Both the position numbers and the translations under genes were made by a program. A stretch of DNA of 64,000 nt from NCBI GenBank assembly GCA_035624425.1, contig DASPRN010000036.1, positions 1 through 64,000 of the forward strand, written 5' to 3'. Shown piece after piece: positions 8,293 through 17,411 of this stretch. The notes under the pieces were generated by a model. It worked only from the letters and a program-made list of their open reading frames with translations. It did no database searches and was not told where the DNA came from. Position 1 is the stretch's first letter. Every line of letters starts with the position of its first letter. The DNA comes from AC-32 sp035624425. GTDB taxonomy: Bacteria > Actinomycetota > Thermoleophilia > Gaiellales > Gaiellaceae.

Positions 8293-10334
8293 GCGTGCTG
8301 GCCGAGGATCTCCGCATCCGATTCGCCCCGGCCGCGTTCCCGCTGGCCTGGCTCGCGGCGCCGGTGCTCCTCGGCGTCTCGCGCCTGCTGCCCGCGACGG
8401 GCTTCGGCCTCGGGCTGCGCCTGGCCGCCGCCACCGCGTGCCTGCTGATCCCCGGCGCGCTGGTCTCGCGAGCCCTGCGACTGGACGGCCTCTCCCCGAT
8501 CCTCGTCTGGAGCCTCGCGGCCCTGTTCGCCGGAATGGCGCTGATGTTCGCCGTGCACGAGTCGATCTGGCTCCCCCTGGCCGTGCTCGGCGCCGTCGCG
8601 CTGCTGACCGCTCCGTTCGCGGCGCGCCGGCCGGCGCCGCGGTTCGTCCCGTGGACGATCGGCGTGCTCCTGTTGGGTCTCGCCGCCGGGATCGCGCTCT
8701 GGTGGGTCGCTGCATACGGCGGCGACACCTTCTTCCACCTGGGCCGGGTCCGGAAGCTCGACGACCTCGGCTCGCTCTCGCTGCGGAGCCTGGACGAGTA
8801 CCGTGACGGCGGGCTGCACCCGGGGTACGCGTTCCCGCTCTGGCACGGCTTCCTCGCGCTCGTCTCGAAGCTGGCCGGTGTCGACCCCTCCGAGGTCGTG
8901 CTGCACGGGCCGACCGTGCTGCTGCCGCTCTTCTTCGGGCTCACCTACGAGGCCGGGGCCGCGCTCTTTCGCTCGCGCTGGGCCGGCCTGGCGACGTTGC
9001 TGGCGCAGTTCGCGCTGCTCGGTCTCGCGCCGGGGCACGGCGGTGCCCTCGTCTCGCTGCCCCTGGCCGCGGACGCCAGCCGGATGCTCGTGCTGCCGGC
9101 GCTGCTCGCCCTGATCTTCGTCTACGTGCGCGAGCCGTCCTGGCAGCTGCTCGCGTCGATCGCCGCCGCCGCGGGGGCGATGACGCTGACCCACCCGCCG
9201 CACTCGGCGCTCGTCCTGATCGTGCTCGCCGGCTTCCTGGTCGCTCGGGCGCTGCTCTACCCCCACGACCTCCGGCCCCTGGCTGCGGCTTGGGCGGCCG
9301 TCGCGGTCCCGACGGCGGCGGTCGGCCTGTGGCTGCTGCCGATCGTTCGCGAGACGGGGGCGCACAACCCCGGCAACGCGGAGCTTCGGCGCGCCTTCGC
9401 GAGCTACCAGTACGAGCTGGACGTCTTCTCGCTGCACAGCTACCGCCTGAAGCCGGAGCTCTTCGGACGGACGGGCGCGGTGGCGGTCGCGGCGCTCGTG
9501 CTGATACCGCTGGCCCTCTTCGCCCGCCGGCGGCTCTGGTCGGCCTTCGTGCTCGGCGGGATGCTGGTCGGATTCGCGGTCGCGCTGCTCGCGTTCGTCT
9601 TCCCCCATCTGGCCGACGCGGTCTCGATCTCGCAGGCGCGGCGGCTGGTCGGCTTCACGCCGCGGGCCTTCGCCGTCGCCGGCGGCCTCCTCGTCCTGGC
9701 GCAGTTACTCGGGGCGCTCGTGCTGCCGATCGCCCTCGCCGCCGGCGTGATCCTGCAGTGGCAGCTGCCCGGAGACTTCACCAAGCCGTACCACCACCTC
9801 CACGGCGGGCCGCCCTGGCTGACCTGGGTCTCGTTCGCCGCGGCGGCCGTGGCGCTGCTCGTCGCAGTCGTCGGCCGGCGCCTGGTGCCGCAGCTCGAGC
9901 GAGACGGCCCGCTGGCCGCCGCAGCCGCGGCGCTGTTCGTTCTGCCGGTGGCGGTCCACGGCTACTCGCACTGGAGCGCCCCGCCCTCGGCGCGCCGGCC
10001 GCTGCCCTCGCCGGTCGTGACCGCACTGCGGGACCGGCTGCCCGAGCGCGCGGTTGTCTTCGCCGACGCGACCGTCGGGTACGAGCTGGTCGCCGAGCTG
10101 CCCGTCTACGTCAACGCGACCCCGCCGGCGCACAGCAGCGACACCCGCGCCAACCACCCGGCTCGGCGCGTCCACGACGCGCACCGCTTCTTCCGGGACC
10201 ACGGGCCGCTCTCGGTGCTCCACCGCTACGGCGCCGGCTGGCTCCTGGTCGACCGCAAGTTCGACGGCAAGCGGCCGTTCGAGCTGCCGCGCGTGTGGAC
10301 GAATGGGCGGTACGTTCTGTACCGGGTGCAATGA
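8289..10334 (+). CDS. Large polytopic membrane protein, possible GT-C glycosyltransferase
   Basis: 681 residues from ATG 8289 (ATGA overlap). About 14 hydrophobic helices fill residues 10-560, and a soluble C-terminal part of about 110 residues follows. After the fourth or fifth helix comes YGGDTFFHLGRVRKL, an acidic, likely periplasmic loop in the place where GT-C enzymes carry catalytic acids. The family was not recognised beyond this. Position and topology fit a lipid-phosphate-sugar-dependent glycosyltransferase, or a membrane assembly factor for the polysaccharide. The tail contains WLLVDRKFDGKRPFELP. Confidence 0.65.
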   Translation: MSVLAEDLRIRFAPAAFPLAWLAAPVLLGVSRLLPATGFGLGLRLAAATACLLIPGALVSRALRLDGLSPILVWSLAALFAGMALMFAVHESIWLPLAVLGAVALLTAPFAARRPAPRFVPWTIGVLLLGLAAGIALWWVAAYGGDTFFHLGRVRKLDDLGSLSLRSLDEYRDGGLHPGYAFPLWHGFLALVSKLAGVDPSEVVLHGPTVLLPLFFGLTYEAGAALFRSRWAGLATLLAQFALLGLAPGHGGALVSLPLAADASRMLVLPALLALIFVYVREPSWQLLASIAAAAGAMTLTHPPHSALVLIVLAGFLVARALLYPHDLRPLAAAWAAVAVPTAAVGLWLLPIVRETGAHNPGNAELRRAFASYQYELDVFSLHSYRLKPELFGRTGAVAVAALVLIPLALFARRRLWSAFVLGGMLVGFAVALLAFVFPHLADAVSISQARRLVGFTPRAFAVAGGLLVLAQLLGALVLPIALAAGVILQWQLPGDFTKPYHHLHGGPPWLTWVSFAAAAVALLVAVVGRRLVPQLERDGPLAAAAAALFVLPVAVHGYSHWSAPPSARRPLPSPVVTALRDRLPERAVVFADATVGYELVAELPVYVNATPPAHSSDTRANHPARRVHDAHRFFRDHGPLSVLHRYGAGWLLVDRKFDGKRPFELPRVWTNGRYVLYRVQ

Positions 10335-11581
10335 AAGTCCTGCTCGTGACCATGTATTTCCCGCCGGCCGGCGGGGGTGGGGTACAGCGGCCGCTGAAGA
10401 CGGCGACGCACCTCCCGGGGCTCGGGATCGAGACGCACGTGCTCGCGCCCGACGACTCGAAGTGGCTCCACCGCGACGAGGACCTTCGCCCGCCGACCCA
10501 GGCCTTCATCCACCGCGCCCGTTACCTGGGGCCCCGCGCGAGGCTGATCTCGGAGGAGCTGCACGGGCTCGAGGGCGGCGAGCGGATGCTGGCCCAGGCC
10601 AAGCTCGCTTACCGCCGCGCGCTGCTCCCCGACGCGAGCGTGACCTGGCTGCCGACGGCCGTGCCCGCAGCGGTCAGGCTGATCAGGCGCGAGGGGATCG
10701 ACGCCGTGATCACGACCAGCCCGCCGAACTCGATGAACCTGATCGGCGCGGCGGTCAAGCGCCTGACCGGGATCCCGTGGGTCGCCGACCTGCGCGACTC
10801 GGTCGTCGGGAATGCCGACGTGCGCTTCGACTCGCGCGCGGTCCAGGCCAAGGAGAAGGCGCTCGAGCAGGTCGTGCGGCTGATCGCGCGCTCGGCCGAC
10901 GCGGTGGTCGCGGTCTCGGAGCCGATCGCCGACGAGGTGCGCGCCTTCGACCCGGCCGGCCAGGTGCGCGTGATCCCGAACGGCTGCGACTTCGACGACT
11001 TCGCCGGGCTGGAGTACCGCTCGGGCGAGCGCTTCCGGTTCACGCACACGGGCAGCTTCTTCGGCAAGCGTGACCCGCGGCCGTTTCTCTCCGCGCTCGC
11101 CGCCTCCGGCCTGGACGACGTCGTGGCGCGGTTCGCCGGCGACTTCAAGGCCGCCGACCGCGAGTGGGTCGAGGTGCTCGGCCTGGGCGACCGGCTGGAG
11201 CTCTTGCCCTACCTGCCGCACCGCGAGGCGCTCGAGCTCCAGCGCGACTCGGAGGCGAACCTGCTGCTGCTGCCCGAGGCCGCCGGGCGCGGGCGCGTCG
11301 TGCCGAGCGGCAAGATCTTCGAATACCTCGCCGCCGAGCGGCCGATCCTGGCCGCGGTGCCTCCCGACGGTGCCGCCGCCGAGCTCGTCCGCGAGACCGG
11401 GGCCGGGGTCGTGGTCGCCCCCGACGACGAGCGCGGCCTGCGCGACGCGATCCTCGGCCTCCACGCCCGCTGGCGCGCGGGCGCGCTGACGAACGGCTAC
11501 CTCTCGGACGAGCAGCGCCGCCGCCTCTCGCGCCGCACCCGCGTCGCGGAGCTGGCCGAGCTGCTCTGGAGTCTGAGATGA
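10331..11581 (+). CDS. GT4-type glycosyltransferase
   Basis: 416 residues from ATG 10331 (ATGA overlap). GT-B features: MKVLLVTMYFPPAGGGGVQR with the glycine-rich donor loop, AVITTSPPNS, IPWVADLRDS, AVVAVSEPIADE, VIPNGCDFDD and the C-terminal donor-site segment PSGKIFEYLAAERPILA. The same series of motifs occurs in the gene at 51346-52623 (VITTSPPQS, IPWIAELRDG, TGKLFEYLAADRPILV), so the two are paralogues in the two glycan regions. It is cytoplasmic and probably elongates a lipid-linked glycan. The sugar is not predictable. Confidence 0.87.
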   Translation: MKVLLVTMYFPPAGGGGVQRPLKTATHLPGLGIETHVLAPDDSKWLHRDEDLRPPTQAFIHRARYLGPRARLISEELHGLEGGERMLAQAKLAYRRALLPDASVTWLPTAVPAAVRLIRREGIDAVITTSPPNSMNLIGAAVKRLTGIPWVADLRDSVVGNADVRFDSRAVQAKEKALEQVVRLIARSADAVVAVSEPIADEVRAFDPAGQVRVIPNGCDFDDFAGLEYRSGERFRFTHTGSFFGKRDPRPFLSALAASGLDDVVARFAGDFKAADREWVEVLGLGDRLELLPYLPHREALELQRDSEANLLLLPEAAGRGRVVPSGKIFEYLAAERPILAAVPPDGAAAELVRETGAGVVVAPDDERGLRDAILGLHARWRAGALTNGYLSDEQRRRLSRRTRVAELAELLWSLR

Positions 11582-12891
11582 GGCGGGAATCGAGCGCCGT
11601 CCCGTTCTTCTTCCTGGCCGCGGTCTTCTGCGCGACCTTCGAGAAGGTGCAGTGGAACATCGCCGGCTCGGTCTTCCTGGCGGACGTGACGGCGCTCGCG
11701 TTCCTGGTCGCGTTCGCGGCCGACCGGCTCGGGCGGCGCGGGGGGAAGATCCCGCGCACCGCCGCCGTGCTGATCGTCTTCTTCGGGGCGTTCCTGCTCG
11801 TCGACCTGATCGGCTTCTTCAACCTCGAGACGACGCAGGCGCTCGACCAGTTCGGCAAGGGGCTCGGCAAGTGGCTGATCCACTTCGCGTTCCTGATCGT
11901 CGGCGTCATCTACCTGACCGGCCGCTCGCAGCGCTTTTTCTGGCGCACGCTCGGCTGGTTTCTCGGCGGGATCGCCGTCAACGCGGGGTACGGAGTCCTG
12001 CAGCTCTTGTCGGCGCAGGCCGGCCACAACCTCGACTCGCTGGTCGTCTCGCCGCTCACCCGCGGGGCCAGCCAGATCAACGTCTACGGCGCGGTCAACG
12101 GGACGAGCGTCTTCCGCCCGAACGCGCTCACGGGCGACCCGAACCACCTCGGGATCATGCTGCTGCTGCCGATCCTGATCCTGACGCCGATCTACCTGCG
12201 CCTCGAGCGAGGCCATCGCTGGCGCGTGAGGCTGGCGGTGCTGATCGCGTTCCTGCTCCTCGCCGAGCTGGCCACGCTCTCGCGCAGCGGCGCGCTCGGC
12301 CTGGTCGTCGGCGCGCTCGTCCTGCTCGTTCCCTACCGGCGCCTGCTGTTCTCGCGGCGGGCGCTGCTGCCGCTCGGCTTGCTGGCGATCCCCGTCGCGG
12401 TCGAGCTCTACCACCGGCGGCACTTCTTCGGCGTCGTCCTGCGCTCGCGGATCTCGCACGGCACGGGCACCTCCACGCACCTGGACGTCTACCGGTTCGT
12501 CCCGCAGATCCTGCACATGCATCCGCTGTTCGGGCTCGGCTTCAACAACTTCTCGGTCTACTACGAGTTCGTGACCGGCAAGACGAACTGGGGGCCGCAT
12601 TCGTACTACGTGGCGCTGCTCGTCGAAGGCGGGCTGGTCGGGACGGCGCTGTTCGCGGTATTCATCTGGTACCTGTTCGTGCGCCTCGGGGCGGCGCGGC
12701 GGCTGGGGCGGGCGCTGGCGGCGGCCCGCGACCCGCTGGCGGCTCGCGTGCGGCCGCTGGCCTGGGGGCTGACGGCGGCACTGGTCGGGACGATGGCCGC
12801 GAACGTCTTCTACCTGACGATGTCGTTCCTCTACTTCTACGTCTTCGCGATGCTCGTGCTCGTCACCCCGTCGGTGTTCGCTCGGAGATGA
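11578..12891 (+). CDS. O-antigen ligase/polymerase-type membrane protein (Wzy_C)
   Basis: 437 residues with about eleven membrane helices. The motif GDPNHLGIMLLLPI lies before the middle. The large loop ends in HMHPLFGLGFNNFSVYYE and then WGPHSYYVALLVEGG, the pattern of the O-antigen ligase/polymerase (Wzy_C) superfamily, with the histidine after Asn/Gly-Pro expected in the active region. It would act at the outer face of the membrane, joining repeat units or moving a finished chain from its polyprenyl carrier. It lies between two GT4 genes with ATGA overlaps on both sides. Confidence 0.85.
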   Translation: MRRESSAVPFFFLAAVFCATFEKVQWNIAGSVFLADVTALAFLVAFAADRLGRRGGKIPRTAAVLIVFFGAFLLVDLIGFFNLETTQALDQFGKGLGKWLIHFAFLIVGVIYLTGRSQRFFWRTLGWFLGGIAVNAGYGVLQLLSAQAGHNLDSLVVSPLTRGASQINVYGAVNGTSVFRPNALTGDPNHLGIMLLLPILILTPIYLRLERGHRWRVRLAVLIAFLLLAELATLSRSGALGLVVGALVLLVPYRRLLFSRRALLPLGLLAIPVAVELYHRRHFFGVVLRSRISHGTGTSTHLDVYRFVPQILHMHPLFGLGFNNFSVYYEFVTGKTNWGPHSYYVALLVEGGLVGTALFAVFIWYLFVRLGAARRLGRALAAARDPLAARVRPLAWGLTAALVGTMAANVFYLTMSFLYFYVFAMLVLVTPSVFARR

Positions 12892-13895
12892 AAGTCCTGG
12901 TGCTCACGACCTCGTACCCGCGGTTCGAGGGCGACCCGACGGTGAACTTCCTCCGCGAGGCGGTCGAGTGCCTGCGGGCGCGCGGCCTCGATGTCGACGT
13001 CGTCTCGCCGGCGGGCTTCCGCCACTACGGCATCGCCTACGGCGCGGGGGTGATGGGAAACCTCCGGCGCGCTCCCTGGCGCGGGCTGCTCGTGCCCTCG
13101 ATGCTGAGGAACTTCCGGAACGCGGCACGGGAGCAGGCGGCGGAGGCCGACCTGGTGGACGCACACTGGCTCCCGAACGGCCTGGTGGCGGCATCGCTGA
13201 AGCGGCCCTTCGTGCTGCACGTGCACGGGACGGATGCCGAGGTCGCGCGCCGGGCTCCGTGGCTTGCGCGCCGGGTGCTGCGCCGGGCGCGGCTCGTGAT
13301 CTGCGTCTCGAACGCGCTCGCCCGCGCGGTCGGGGAGCTGGGAGCCGAGAACGTGCGCGTGATCCCGAACGGGGTCGACGTCCCGGAGTCGGTCGGCGAG
13401 GAGGCCTCTCCGCCGGAAGTGCTGTTCGCCGGTCGGCTTGCGCGGGAGAAGGGGATCCTCGAGCTGGTGCAGGCGGCACGGGGGATGAACCTCGTCGTCG
13501 TGGGCGACGGCCCGCTGCGCGGCCGGGTGCCGGGCGCGCGCGGAACCGTCCCCCACGACGCGCTCGGAACGCTCTACGAGCGGGCCGCCGTCGTCGCCTG
13601 CCCGTCGCACCGCGAGGGATTCGGGGTCGTCTGCGCGGAGGCGATGGCGTACGGCCGCCCCGTGGTCGCGAGCGCGGTGGGGGGCCTGCTCGACCTCGTC
13701 GTGGACGGCGAGACGGGTCTGCTCGTGCCGCCGCGCGACGAGGGCGCGCTGCGAGCCGCGCTGGAACGGCTGCTCGGCGACCGAAGCCTGCGCCGGCGGC
13801 TGGGCGAGGCCGCCCGCGAGCGCGTCCGGGAGCTCTGCTCCTGGCAGCGGGTAACCGACGCGACCATCGCCGCCTACGAGGAAGCTCTGGCTTGA
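12888..13895 (+). CDS. GT4-type glycosyltransferase
   Basis: 335 residues from ATG 12888 (ATGA overlap). It shows the classic GT4 series: MKVLVLTTSYPRFEGDP, VDAHWLPNG, LHVHGTDAE, RLVICVSNAL, VRVIPNGVD, LFAGRLAREKGI, CPSHREGFGVVCAEAMAYG (the E-x7-E donor motif) and GGLLDLVVDGETGLLV. It ends the plus-strand run that began at 4158. The next gene is on the opposite strand and their 3' ends overlap by 22 bases. It is probably a cytoplasmic sugar transferase acting on the same lipid-linked glycan as its neighbours. Confidence 0.9.
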   Translation: MKVLVLTTSYPRFEGDPTVNFLREAVECLRARGLDVDVVSPAGFRHYGIAYGAGVMGNLRRAPWRGLLVPSMLRNFRNAAREQAAEADLVDAHWLPNGLVAASLKRPFVLHVHGTDAEVARRAPWLARRVLRRARLVICVSNALARAVGELGAENVRVIPNGVDVPESVGEEASPPEVLFAGRLAREKGILELVQAARGMNLVVVGDGPLRGRVPGARGTVPHDALGTLYERAAVVACPSHREGFGVVCAEAMAYGRPVVASAVGGLLDLVVDGETGLLVPPRDEGALRAALERLLGDRSLRRRLGEAARERVRELCSWQRVTDATIAAYEEALA

Positions 13896-14575
13896 GAGCG
13901 CGCGCGGATGCAGATCCGGTAGCGAAAGGCCTCGAGCCGTGGGCCCGCCAGGCGCTCGACCGAGCGGAGGACCGGAAAGAAGCTGGGCGTCCAGCCGGCG
14001 TGGTCGACGGCGAATCCGGAGCCTTCGAGCAGCTCCACCAGCCGGGCCGAGGTGCGCAGGCCGATGTGCGTCGGGTTCTGGGCGAGGATCAGGTTGTGCG
14101 CCTTCAGCCGCTCGATCAGATGGCGCGGGTTCGGCGTGTAGATCGACAGGGTCCCGTTCGGGACGAGCACGCGGCGCAGCTCCTGGAGCATGCGCAGGAA
14201 TGTCGCCTCGTCCAGGTGCTCGACGAGGTCGCCAGCGACGGCCTTGTCGGCGGAGTGATCGGGCTCGGGCAGCTCCGCCACGTCGGCGAGCTTGAACTCG
14301 AGGCCGGGGAACAGTGACCGCGCCTTTTGGATTGCTTTCGGCTCGGAGTCGATCCCGGTGACCCGCGCGCCGAACTCGGAGAAGAAGTGCGTGAGCGACC
14401 CGGCGGCGCAGCCGAGGTCGAGGATGCGGTCACCTTCCGCCGGCTCGACGAGCGGCAGCAACGCGTCGAGCCGGAGCCGCGTCCACGCCGTCTGCTCGCG
14501 GTACTCGCTCGCCATCTTCGCCATGAAGGCGTCGTCGTACGCCTCCGGTGCCTTGCCGAGCGCGAGCCGGGTCAC
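13874..14575 (-). CDS. Class I SAM-dependent methyltransferase
   Basis: 233 residues from GTG 14575. Motif I is ILDLGCAAGSLTHFF, followed by VTGIDSEPKAI (acidic residue binding the SAM ribose) and the DLVEHLDEATFLRML region typical of UbiE/Methyltransf_11-type enzymes. It is the only minus-strand gene within the plus-strand run from 4158 to 25125. It overlaps its convergent neighbour by 22 bases and diverges from the next ATP-grasp gene with a 21-base gap, so transcription probably starts there in both directions. A sugar O-methylation role is likely from context. Confidence 0.85.
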   Translation of the reverse strand: MTRLALGKAPEAYDDAFMAKMASEYREQTAWTRLRLDALLPLVEPAEGDRILDLGCAAGSLTHFFSEFGARVTGIDSEPKAIQKARSLFPGLEFKLADVAELPEPDHSADKAVAGDLVEHLDEATFLRMLQELRRVLVPNGTLSIYTPNPRHLIERLKAHNLILAQNPTHIGLRTSARLVELLEGSGFAVDHAGWTPSFFPVLRSVERLAGPRLEAFRYRICIRARSQARASS

Positions 14576-14596
14576 GGCGCAAGGCTACTTCCCGGG

Positions 14597-15736
14597 GTGC
14601 GCGTGAGGCCCGCGGTCGTCTACGGGCTTCTCCACGCCGGGCTGGCGATCGTGCGCAGCCTCGGCCGCGAGGGGATCCCGGTCGAGGGGATCGCGCTCCA
14701 GCGGTACGAGTTCGGACTGCGCTCGCGCTATCTGCGCCGCCGCACGCTGGCCGCGGACGACGACGCCGTCCTCGAGGCGCTCCGCCATGCGGGCGCCGCC
14801 GGCGAGCGCCCCGTCCTCTTCCTCGAGCGTGACGAGAACGTCGACACCGTCCTGCGCCGCTGGGACGAGGTGCACGAGCTCGCCGACGTGCCGCTCCCGG
14901 ACGAGCCGGAGCCGATCACGCGCCTGCGCCGCAAGGACCTGCTGCCCGAAGCCGCCGCGGAGGCAGGCGTGCCCACGCCGTACACCGTCCGCGCAGAGAG
15001 CGAGGAGGCGATTCGCGACGGCGGCCTCGAGCCGCCCCTCCTCGTCAAGCCGCTCGAGGGCCAGGAGTTCGCGCTCGCTCTCGGCGAGAAGGCCGTCCCG
15101 GCCGCGACGGTCGACGAGGCGGTCGCCGCCTGGCGCCGCGCGAAGGATCGCGGCTTCGAGACGATCGTCCAGGAGCTGATCCCGGACTCGCACGAGCAGG
15201 TCTGGTCGCTCTTCACCTACATCGGCCGCGCGGGCGAACCGCTCGCCAGCGTCGTCGGCCGGAAGGTGCGGCAGGGCCCGCTCCGCTTCGGCACGAGCGC
15301 CGTCTTCGCGGCCGGGCACGACGACGAGGTGCACGACCTCGGCCTGCGCCTCCTGCAGACGGCCGGCTACACGGGCTTCGCCCACGTCGAGCTCGTCCGC
15401 GACCCGCGCGACGGCCTGCTGAAGGCGATCGAGGTCAACACGCGCCCGCCGGTCTGGGCCGGGATCGCGATGGGCCCGGAGCTCGGCATCGCCCGGGTCG
15501 CCTACGACGACCTCTGCGGCGCCGCCGGCGAGGCCCGCAAGATGACCGAGCAGCTGACCTGGATCTACCTCGCCAAGGACGTCTGGGTCTCCGCGCAGAT
15601 GGCGAAGCGCGGCGAGCTGCCGCCGCGCGAGTTCCTGCGCCACTACCTGACTCGGAACAAGGTTCGGGCGACCTTCGCCGTCGACGACCCCGCGCCGGCG
15701 ATCGCGAGCCTCGGCTACCTGCGGTCACGGGTATGA
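14597..15736 (+). CDS. ATP-grasp carboxylate-amine ligase (COG3919-like)
   Basis: 379 residues from GTG 14597 (GTG 14603 is equally possible). Motifs parallel the gene at 7147-8292: VVYGLLHAGLAIVRSLGREG, GIPVEGIALQRYEFGLRSR, LLVKPLEGQEFALALG, VQELIPDSHEQVW, VELVRDPRDGLLKAIEVNTR. A final segment includes KDVWVSAQMAKRGELPPREF. It is the fourth ATP-grasp protein in the first 16 kb. The gene continues into the next GT4 gene by ATGA overlap. Ligation of an amino acid or similar acid to a glycan or precursor is inferred; the substrate is unknown. Confidence 0.84.
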   Translation: MRVRPAVVYGLLHAGLAIVRSLGREGIPVEGIALQRYEFGLRSRYLRRRTLAADDDAVLEALRHAGAAGERPVLFLERDENVDTVLRRWDEVHELADVPLPDEPEPITRLRRKDLLPEAAAEAGVPTPYTVRAESEEAIRDGGLEPPLLVKPLEGQEFALALGEKAVPAATVDEAVAAWRRAKDRGFETIVQELIPDSHEQVWSLFTYIGRAGEPLASVVGRKVRQGPLRFGTSAVFAAGHDDEVHDLGLRLLQTAGYTGFAHVELVRDPRDGLLKAIEVNTRPPVWAGIAMGPELGIARVAYDDLCGAAGEARKMTEQLTWIYLAKDVWVSAQMAKRGELPPREFLRHYLTRNKVRATFAVDDPAPAIASLGYLRSRV

Positions 15737-16788
15737 GAATCGCGCTCGTCGACCCGCTGGCCTACACGCCGCCCTACGACGACGCGCTCGCCCGCGCGCT
15801 CGCCGCGGAGGGCCACGCGGTCACGCTGCTGACCTCGCCCTACCCGCACGGCGAGGCGCCGGCGGCCGAAGGCTACGCGCGCGAGGAGCTGTTCGCGCCC
15901 GTCTCGTCGCGGCTGTTCCGCCGCTCGCCGCTGCGGCTGCCCGCGAAGGGGCTCGAGTACGCACCGTCGGTTGCGCGCCTCGTCCGGCGGATCGGACGGC
16001 TCGACCCGGAGGTCACCCACATCCAATGGCTGCCGCGCCCCGAGCACGACCTGCGCTGGCTCAGGCGGATCGCCGACGACCGGCCGGTCGTGCTGACTGC
16101 GCACGACGTTCTCCCGCGCCGCGCCGCGGCCTACCGGGTGTGGCCGGACGTGCTCGAGACCGCCGAGCGCGTCGTCGTCCACTCGCAGCGTGGGGTCGAG
16201 CAGCTGGTGGAGCTCGGCCTCGGCCGCGAGCGGATCGCGCGGATCCCGCATCCGGTCTTCCCGGCCGAGCCCCTGCCGCCGCCGACCGGCCGGACGCTGC
16301 TCTTCTTCGGTCTGATCCGCGACTACAAGGGCCTCGACGTCCTCCTGCAAGCGCTTCCGGAGATCCCGGACGCGAGGCTCGTCGTCGCCGGCGACCCGGT
16401 CGACCCGGTTCGCAAGGTTCCCGGCGTCGACTGGCGGCTGGGGTTCGTCCCGGAGCGCGAGGTGCCCGCGCTGATGGCCGAGGCAGCGGCGGTCGTGCTG
16501 CCATACAGGCAGCTCGACTCGTCCGGAGTGCTCGCGACCGCGATCGGCTACGGTCGCCCCGTGGTCGTCTCCGACGTGGGCTCGCTCGGCGAGATCGTGC
16601 GCGAGTACGGCGCGGGCGAGGTCGTGTCCCCCGGCGACTCGGACGCGCTCGCGCAGGCCTGCGCCCGCCTGCTCGAGCCGCCCGCGCTCAAGGCGGCGCA
16701 CACGGGCGCGAAGAAAGCCGCGAGGCAGCTCACCTGGAAGAAGGCCGCGCAGGCCCACGACAGGCTCTACCGCGAGGTGCGCCGGTGA
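15733..16788 (+). CDS. GT4-type glycosyltransferase
   Basis: 351 residues from ATG 15733. The N-terminal MRIALVDPLAYTPPYD and HIQWLPRPEHD precede a GT4 C-terminal domain: RIPHPVFP, LLFFGLIRDYKGLDVLLQAL, VVAGDPVDP, LPYRQLDSSGVLATAIGYG (donor-site loop in which the first Glu of the usual E-x7-E is replaced) and GEVVSPGDSDALA. It precedes the initiating sugar-phosphate transferase with a GTGA overlap and probably adds one of the first sugars to the lipid-linked unit. Confidence 0.87.
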   Translation: MRIALVDPLAYTPPYDDALARALAAEGHAVTLLTSPYPHGEAPAAEGYAREELFAPVSSRLFRRSPLRLPAKGLEYAPSVARLVRRIGRLDPEVTHIQWLPRPEHDLRWLRRIADDRPVVLTAHDVLPRRAAAYRVWPDVLETAERVVVHSQRGVEQLVELGLGRERIARIPHPVFPAEPLPPPTGRTLLFFGLIRDYKGLDVLLQALPEIPDARLVVAGDPVDPVRKVPGVDWRLGFVPEREVPALMAEAAAVVLPYRQLDSSGVLATAIGYGRPVVVSDVGSLGEIVREYGAGEVVSPGDSDALAQACARLLEPPALKAAHTGAKKAARQLTWKKAAQAHDRLYREVRR

Positions 16789-17411
16789 GAACCGTCAAAT
16801 GGATCGGCGACCGCGTCGCCGCCCTGGTTCTGCTCGTCCTGCTCTCGCCGCTCCTCGTCGCATTCGCCCTCTGGATCCTGCTCGACGGCGGCCGCCCGGC
16901 GATTTTCGGCCAGGCGCGCGCCGGCAAGAACGGCGTCCCGTTCCGGATGCTCAAGTTCCGGACGATGGTGCAGAACGCGCTCGAGCTCGCGCCGCAGCTG
17001 ACCGACGACCCGTTCGGCGTGGTCGAGAACGACCCGCGCATCACGCGCCCCGGCCGCTTCCTCCGCCGCACGGGCCTCGACGAGCTGCCGCAGCTCTGGA
17101 ACGTCCTCCGCGGCCAGATGAGCCTCGTCGGCCCGCGCCCCGACCTGGTCGAGCAGGCCGCGCACTACGGCGAGAGCGACCGCCGCCGCCTCACCGTCGA
17201 GCCCGGCATCACCGGCTGGTCGCAGGTCAACGGCCGCGAGGCGGTCGGCTGGCCCGAGCGGATCCAGCAGGACCTCTGGTACATCGACCACTGGTCCCTC
17301 CGTCTCGACCTGAAGATCCTCTGGCGAACCTTCGCCGAGCTCGGCCGCAGCGGCGAGAAGCCGGTCGAGGACACGGTGAACATCGAGCGCGCCCGCGCCG
17401 GCAAGCAGTGA
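16785..17411 (+). CDS. Undecaprenyl-phosphate sugar-phosphate transferase (initiating)
   Basis: 208 residues from GTG 16785. One N-terminal membrane helix (about 6-28) is followed by the bacterial sugar transferase domain: FRMLKFRTM, TGLDELPQLWNVLRGQM, SLVGPRPDL, EPGITGWSQVNGR and ERIQQDLWYIDHWS. It transfers hexose-1-phosphate from a nucleotide sugar to undecaprenyl phosphate and so starts repeat-unit assembly at the inner membrane face. It is a minimal monotopic form, like the PglC/WecP-type core. The gene at 47936 has the longer form with extra helices, so the window has two initiating enzymes. It overlaps the next gene as GTGA. Confidence 0.92.
   Translation: MRTVKWIGDRVAALVLLVLLSPLLVAFALWILLDGGRPAIFGQARAGKNGVPFRMLKFRTMVQNALELAPQLTDDPFGVVENDPRITRPGRFLRRTGLDELPQLWNVLRGQMSLVGPRPDLVEQAAHYGESDRRRLTVEPGITGWSQVNGREAVGWPERIQQDLWYIDHWSLRLDLKILWRTFAELGRSGEKPVEDTVNIERARAGKQ

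Noticed and set aside
13874..13895. Frameshift or artefact at the 22-base overlap of GT4 and methyltransferase genes
   Set aside because: Both proteins end with normal family-like C termini, and convergent overlaps are common in this window.
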